This document shows positions 55,887-64,000 of a DNA stretch of 64,000 nt, piece by piece. The notes below the pieces were generated by a model, which saw nothing but the letters and a program-made list of their open reading frames with translations, had not been told where the DNA came from and did not search any database. The translations under genes were made by a program, and so were the position numbers. Each line of letters begins with the position of its first letter. Position 1 is the stretch's first letter. Location: positions 43,730,622 to 43,794,621 of the forward strand of contig CM026400.1 of NCBI GenBank assembly GCA_014843695.1, read 5' to 3'. This DNA is from Archivesica marissinica (Eukaryota > Mollusca > Bivalvia > Venerida > Vesicomyidae).

Positions 55887-58800
55887 ATAGTATATATTTA
55901 CCTTAAACCTCTATTATAACATAGTCTACACCTACCAATAACTGCTAGTATAACATAGTATATACCTATATATAACTGATAGAATAACAGAGTATATACC
56001 TACCTATATCTGCTAGTATAACAACGTCTATACCCACCTATAACTGCTAGTATGACAAACTCTATACCTACCTATAACTGCTAGTATAACATAGTCTATA
56101 CCTACCTATAACTGCTAGTATAACAGAGTATATACCTACCTATAACTGCTACTATAACAGAGTATATACCTACCTATAACCGCTAGTATAACATAGTTCA
56201 TACCTACCTATAACTGCTAGTATAACATATACTATACCGACCTATAACCGCTAGTATAGCCTAGTCTATAGCTACCTATAACTATTAGTATAACATAGTC
56301 TATACGTACCTATAACTGCTAGTAAATCAGAGTATATACCTACATATAACTGCTAGTATAACATAGTATATACCTACCTATTACTGCTAGTATAACAGAC
56401 TATATACCTACCTATAACTGCTAGCATAACAGAGTATATACCAACCTATAACTGCTAATATAACAGAGTATATACCTACCTATAACTGCTAGAATAACAA
56501 AGTATATACCTACCTATAACCGCTAGTATATCATAGTCCATACCTACCTATAACTGCTAATATAACATAGTCTTAACCTACATATAACCGCTATTATAAC
56601 ATAGTTTATACCTACCTATAACTGCTAGTATAACAGAGTATATACCTACCTATAACTGCTAGAATAACAAAGTATATACCTACCTATAACCGCTAGTATA
56701 ACATAGTCCATACCTACCTATAACTGCTAGTATAACATAGAATATACCTACCTATAACCGCTAGTATAGCCTAGTCTATAGCTGCCTATAACTGTTAGTA
56801 TAACATAGTCTATACCTACATATAACTGCTAGTAAATCAGAGTATATACCTACCTATAACTGCTAGCATAAAATAGTATATAAATACCTATAACTGCTAG
56901 TATAACAGAGTATATACCTAACTATAACTGCTAGTATAACAGAATCTATACCTACCTATTACTGCTAGTATAACAGATTATATACCTACCTATAAGTGCT
57001 AGCATAACAGAGTATATACCAACCTATAACTGCTAGTATAACAGAGTATATACGTACCTATAACTGCTAGAATAACAAAATATATACCTACCTATTACCG
57101 CTAGTATAACATAGTTCATACGTACTTATAACTGCTAGTATAACATAGTCTATACCTACCTATAACCGCTAGTATAACAGACTCTATACCTACCTATAAC
57201 TGCTAGGATAACAGAGTATATACCTACCTATAACTGCTATCATAGCAGAGTATATACGTACCTATAACTGCTAGTATAACAGAGTATATACCTACCTATA
57301 ACTGCTAGAATAACAAAGTATATACCTACCTATAAGTGCTAGTATAACATAGTCTATACCTACCCATAAGTGCTAGTATAACATAGTATATCGTTACCTT
57401 AGACCTCTATTATAACATAGTCTACACCTACCAATAACTGCTAGAACAACATAGTCTATACCTATATATAACTGATAGTATAACAGAGTATATACCTACC
57501 TATATCTGCTAGTATAACAAAGTCTATACCTACCTATAACTGCTAGTATGACAAACTCTATACCTACCTATTACTGCTAGTATAATATAGTCTATACTTA
57601 CCTATAACTGCTAGTATAACAGAGTATATACCTACTTATAACTGCTAGTATAATAGAGTCTATACTTACCCATAACTGCTAGTATACCATAGTCTATATC
57701 TACTAATAACCGCTAATATAACATAGTATATACCTACCTATAACTGCTAGTATAACATAGTCTATACCTACCTATAACTGCTAGTAAAACAGAGTATATA
57801 TCTACCTATAACTGCTAGTATAACAGAGTCTATACCTACATATTACTGCTAGTATAGCAAAGTCTATACCTACCTATAACTGCTAGTATGACAAACTATA
57901 TACCTACCTATAACTGCTCGTATAACATAATCTAAACCTACCTATAACTGCTAGTATAACAGAGTATATACCTACCTATAACTGCTAGAATAACAAAGTA
58001 TATACCTACCTATTACCGCTAGTATAACATAGTTCATACGTACCTATAACTGCTAGTATAACATAGTATATACCTACCTATAACCGCTAGTATAACAGAC
58101 TCTATACCTACCTGTAACTGCTAGTATAACAGAGTATATACCTACCTATAACTGCTTTCATAGCAGAGTATATACCTACCTATAACTGCTAGTATAACAG
58201 AGTATATACCTACCTATAACTGCTAGAATAACAAAGTATATACCTACCTATAAGCGCTAGTATAACATAGTCTATACCTACCCATAAGTGCTAGTATAAC
58301 ATAGTATATAGTTACCTTAGACCTCTATTATAACATAGTCTACACCTACCAATAACTGTTAGTACAACATAGTCTATACCTATATATAACTGATAGTATA
58401 ACAGAGTATATACCTACCTATATCTGCTAGTATGACACACTCTATACCTACCTATTACTGCTAGTATAACATAGTCTATACCTACCTATAACTGCTAGTA
58501 TAACAGAGTATATACCTTCCTATAACTGCTAGTATAATAGAGTAAATACCTACCTATAACTGCTAGTATAACATAGTCTATACCTACCTATAACTGCTAG
58601 TAAAACAGAGTATATACCTACCTATAACTGCTAGCATAACAGAGTCTATACCTACATATTACTGCTAGTATAACATAGTATATACCTACCGATAACGTCT
58701 ATTATTACATAGTCAATATCTACCTATAACTGCTAGTATAACAGAGTATATACCTACCTATATCTGCTAGTATAGCAAAGTTTATACCAACCTATAACTA

Positions 58801-61800
58801 CTAGTATGACAAACTCTATACCTACCTATAACTGCTAGTATAACATAATCTAAACCTACCTATAACTGCTAGTATAACATAGTATATACCTACCTATAAC
58901 TGCTACTATAACATAGTATATACCTACCTATAACCGCTAGTATAACATAGTCCATATCTACTTATAACTGCTAGTATAACATAGACTATACCGACCTATA
59001 ACCGCTATTATAGCCTAGTCTATATCTAACTATAACTGTTAGTATAACATAGTCTATACCTACCTATAACTGCTAGTAAATCAGAGTATATACCTACATA
59101 TAACGGCTAGTATAACATAATTTATACATATCTATAACTGCTAGTATAACAGAGTATATACCTACCTATAACTGCTAGTATATCAGAGTCTATACCTACC
59201 TATTACTGCTAGTAAAACAGACTCTATACCTACCTATAACTGCTAGTATAACAGAGTATATACCTACCTATAACTGCTAGCATAGCAAAGTATATACCTA
59301 CCTATAACTGCTAGTATGACATAGTATATACCTATCTATAACTGCCAGTATAACATAGTCTATACCTATCTATAACTGCTAGTATAACAGAGTCTATACC
59401 TACCTATTACTGCTAGTATAACATATTATATACCTACCTATAACTGCTAGAATAACAAAGTATATACCTACCTATTACCGCTAGTATAACATAGTTCATA
59501 CGTACCTATAACTGCTAGTATAACATAGTCTATACCTACATATAACCGCTAGTATAACAGACTCTATACATACCTATACCTGCTAGTATAACAGAGTATA
59601 TACCTACCTATAACTGCTTTCATAGCAGAGTTTATACCTACCTATAACTGCTAGTATAACAGAGTATATACCTACCTATAACTGCTAGAATAACAAAGTA
59701 TATACCTACCTATAAGCGCTAGTATAACATAGTCTATACCTACCCATAAGTGCTAGTATAACATAGTATATAGTTACCTTAGACCTCTATTATAACATAG
59801 TCTAAACCTACCAATAACTGCTAGTATAACATAGTCTATACCTATATATAACTGATAGTATAACAGAGTATATACCTACCTATATCTGCTAGTATAACAA
59901 AGTCTATACCTACCTATAACTGCTAGTATGACAAACTATATACCTACCTATAACTGCTAGTATAACATAGTCTATACCTACCTATAACTGCTAGTATAAC
60001 ATAGTATATACCTACCTATAACTGCTAGTATAACAGAGTATATACCTACCTATAACTGCTAGTATAACATAGTATATACCTACCTATAACTGCTAGTATA
60101 ACAGAGTATATACCTACATATTACTGCTAGTATAACGTAGTCTATACCTACCTATGACGTCTATTATTACATAGTCTATAACTACCTATAACCGCTATTA
60201 TAGACTAGTCTATATCTAACTATAACTGTTAGTATAACATAGTCTATACCTACCTATAACTGCTAGTAAATCAGAGTATATATCTACCTATAACTGCTAG
60301 TATAATAGAGTATATACCTACCTATAACTGCTAGTATAACATAGTCTATACCTACCTATAACTGCTAGTAAAACAAAGTATATACCTACCTATAACTGCT
60401 AGTATAACAGAGTCTATACCTACATATTACTGCTAGTATAACGTAGTCTATACCTACCGTTAACGTATATTATTACATAGTCAATACCTACCTATAACTG
60501 CTAGTATAACAGAGTATATACCTACCTATATCTGCTAGTATAGCATAGTCTATACCTACCTATAACTGCTAGTATGACAAACTCTATACCTACCTATAAC
60601 TGCTAGTATAACATAGTCTATACCTACATATTACTGCTAGTATAACATAATCCATACCTACCTATAACTCCTAGTATAACAGAGTATATACCTACCTATA
60701 ACTGCTAGCATAACATAGTATATACCTACCTATAACTGCTAGTATAACATAGTCTATACCTATATATAACTGTTAGTATAACAGAGTATATACCTACCTA
60801 TATCTGCTAGCATAACAAAGTCTATACCTACCTATAACTGCTAGTATAACATAGTCTATACCTACCTATAACTGCTAGTAAAACAGAGTATATACCTACC
60901 TATAACCGCTAGTATAACATAGTCTATACCTACCTATAACCGATATTATAACATAGTCTATATCTACCAATAACTGCTAGTAAAACAGAGTATATACCTA
61001 CCTATAACTGCTAGTATAACATAATATATATATATCTATAACTGCTAGTATAACAGAGTATATACCTACCTATAACTGCTATTATAACAGAGTATATACC
61101 TACCTATTACTGCTAGCATAACATACTCTATACCTATCTATAACTGCTAGTATAACAGAGTATATACCTACCTATAACTGCTGTCATAGCAGAGTATATA
61201 CCTACCTATAACTGCTAGAATAACATAATGTATACCTACCTATAAGCGCTAGTATAACATAGTATATACCTACCCATAATTGCTAGTATAACATAGTATA
61301 TAGTTACCTTAAACCTCTATTATAACATAGTCTACACCTACCAATAACTGCTAGTATAACATAGTCCATATCTACATATAACTGCTAGTATATCATAGAC
61401 TATACCGAACTATAACCGCTATCATAGCCTAGTCTATATCTAACTATAACTGTTAGTATAACATAGTCTATACCTACCTATAACTGCTAGTAAATCAGAG
61501 TATATACCTACCTATAACGGCTAGTATAACATAATTTATACATATCTATAACTGCTAGTATAAGAGAGAATATACCTACCTATAACTGCTAACATAGCAA
61601 AGTATATACCTACCTATAACTGCTAGTATAACATAGTCTAAACCTATCTATAACTGCTAGTATAACAGAGTATATACCTACCTATATCTGCTAGTATAAC
61701 ATAGTCTATACCTACCTATAACTGCTAGTAAAACAGAGTATATACCTACCTATAACTGCTAGTATAACAGAGTCTATACCTACTTATTACTGCTAGTATA

Positions 61801-64000
61801 ACAGAATCTATACCTACCTATAACTCCTAGTATAACATAGTATATACCTACCTATAACTGCTAGCATAGCAGCATTTATACCTACCTATAACCGCTAGTA
61901 TAACATATTCTATACCTACCCATAACTGGTAGTATAACATAGTATATACCTATCTATAACTGCTAGTATAACATAGTCTATACCTATATATATCTGCTAG
62001 TATAACAGAGTATATACCTACCTATATCTGCTAGCATAAAAAAGTCTATACCTACCAATAACTGCTAGTATAACATAGTCTATACCTACCTATAAATGTT
62101 AGTAAAACAGAGTATATACCTAACTATAACTGCTAGTATAACAGAGTATATACCTACCTATAACCGCTAGTATAACATAGTCCATACCTACGTATAACTG
62201 CTAGTATAACATAGACTATACCTACCTATAACCGATATTATAACATAGTCTATATCTACCAATAACTGTTAGTAAAACAGAGTATATACCTACCTATAAC
62301 TGCTAGTACAACAGAGTATATACCTACCTATAACTGCTATCATAGCAGAGTATATACCTACCTATAACTGCTAGTATAACATAGTATATACCTACCTATA
62401 ACTGCTAGAATAACAAAGTATATACCTACCTATAAGTGCTAGTATAACATAATCTATACCTACCCATAAATGCTAGTATAACATAGTATATAGTTACCTT
62501 AGACCTCTATTATAACATAGTCTACACCTACCAATAACTGCTAGTACAACATAGTCTATACCTATATATAACTAATAGTATAACAGAGTATATACCTACC
62601 TATATCTGCTAGTATAACAAAGTCTGTACCTACCTATAACTGCTATTATGGCAAACTATATACCTATCTATTACTGCTAGTATAACATAGTCTATACCTA
62701 CCTATAACTGCTAGTATAACAGAGTATATACCTACCTATAAGTGCTAGTATAATAGAGTATATACCTACCTATAACCGCTATTATAACATAGTCTATACC
62801 TACCCATAACTGCTAGTATACCATAGTCTATATCTACTAATAACCGCTATTATAACATAGTATATACCTACCTATAACTGCTAGTATAACAGGAGTCTAT
62901 ACCTACCTATAACCGCTAGTAAAACAGAGTATATACCTACCTATAACTGCTAGTATGACAGAGTCTATACCTACATATTAATGCTAGTATAACGAAGTCT
63001 ATACCTACCGATAACGTCTATTATTACATAGTCAATACCTACCTATAACTGCTAGTAAAACAGAGTATATACCTACCTATATCTGCTAGTATAGCAAAGT
63101 CTATACCTACCTATAACTGCTAGTATAACAGAGTATATACCTACCTATAACTGCTTTCATAGCAGCGTATATACATACCTATAACTGCTAGTATAACAGA
63201 GTATATACCTACCTATAACTGCTAGAATAACAAAGTATATACCTACCTTTAAGCGCTAGTATAACATAGTCTATACCTACCCATAAGTGCTAGTATAACA
63301 TAGTATATATTTACCTTAGACCTCTATTTTAACATAGTCTACACCTACCAATAACTGCTAGTACAACATAGTCTATACCTACCTATAACTGCTAGTATAA
63401 CAGAGTATATACCTACCAATAACTGCTAGTATAATAAAGTATATACCTACCTATAACCGCTATTATAACATAGTATATACCTACCCATAACTGCTAGTAT
63501 ACCATAGTCTATATCTACTAATAACCGCTATTATAACATAGTATATACCTAACTATAACTGCTAGTATAACATAGTCTATACCTACCTATAACTGCTAGT
63601 AAAACAGAGTATATACCTACCTATAACTGCTAGTATAACAGAGTCTATACCTACATATTACTGCTAGTATAACGTAGTCTATACCTACCGATAAAGTCTA
63701 TTATTACATAGTCAATACCTACCTATAACTGCTAGTATAACAGAGTATACACCTACCTATATCTACTAGTATAGCAAAGTCTATACCTACCTATAACTGC
63801 TAGTATGACAAACTCTATACCTACCTATAACTGCTAGTATAACATAATCTAAACATATCTATAACTGCTAGTGTAACAGAGTATATACCTACCTATAACT
63901 GGTAGAATAACAAAGTATATACCTACCTATTACCGCTAGTATAACAAAGGTCATACGTACCTATAACTGCTAGTATAACATAGTCTATACCTACCTATAA
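55887..64000. repeat. AT-rich 34-bp satellite, right block
   Basis: About 240 units of the same family, continuing past the window end. The first ~390 bases repeat 51519-51905 apart from one extra 34-bp unit in this copy, and then diverge. The marker unit here often reads TTAGACCTC instead of TTAAACCTC (near 57395, 58315, 59770, 62495 and 63315), so the right block has its own sub-family. No gene is seen. Confidence 0.95.

Noticed and set aside
28048..64000. Calling the 34-bp AT-rich satellite a centromere
   Set aside because: Length, AT-richness and higher-order copying fit, but nothing in the sequence alone shows centromere function, and the array is close to an expressed gene only across an unsequenced gap.

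Overview
The window is eukaryotic and repeat-dominated. It has one clear host gene, cytosolic ribosomal protein S5 (RPS5/uS7), split by spliceosomal introns on the + strand. The rest is mostly tandem repeat and transposable-element DNA. The protein is of metazoan type. A tRNA-headed SINE in its last intron has a 3' end that resembles SINEs I recall from bivalve and other mollusc genomes, so the likely source is a mollusc. That identification is an inference with low to moderate confidence.

Layout. 1-1626: 30-bp minisatellite. 1627-2626: 1000 N. 2627-2695: edge of a ~21-bp repeat. 3089-6651: three 3' coding exons of RPS5 (3089-3298, 4143-4370, 6583-6651), which together encode the last 168 residues. 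The N-terminal ~36 residues are not in the visible sequence. The last intron (4371-6582) has a GC rather than GT donor and holds a SINE, a non-autonomous hAT-like element with a perfect 8-bp target duplication, an inverted-repeat element and a second SINE. 6903-7074: small piggyBac-like foldback. 7243-8395: 41-bp minisatellite containing a duplicated 328-bp (8 x 41) block. 9011-27047: about 18 kb of the same 30-bp minisatellite seen at the left edge. 27048-28047: second 1000-N gap. 28048-64000: AT-rich 34-bp satellite, interrupted twice by a 3.5-kb DNA transposon (48069-51518 and 52373-55886).

The transposon has terminal inverted repeats, a 4-bp ATAG target duplication and a decayed DDE/D-type transposase on the - strand. 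Removing it with one ATAG restores the satellite sequence exactly. Both copies have the same flanking satellite and share three frameshifts. It therefore inserted once, died, and was then duplicated together with its flanks as a ~4.3-kb unit of the satellite array. Each copy later gained private lesions.

No functional RNA genes, CRISPR arrays or bacterial features are seen. The very long open frames over the 30-bp array are an arithmetic result of a stop-free unit whose length is a multiple of three, and I do not annotate them as genes. Both gaps are exactly 1000 N, so they are probably fixed-size placeholders, and what lies across them, including the joining of the two large satellites, is not proven by the sequence.
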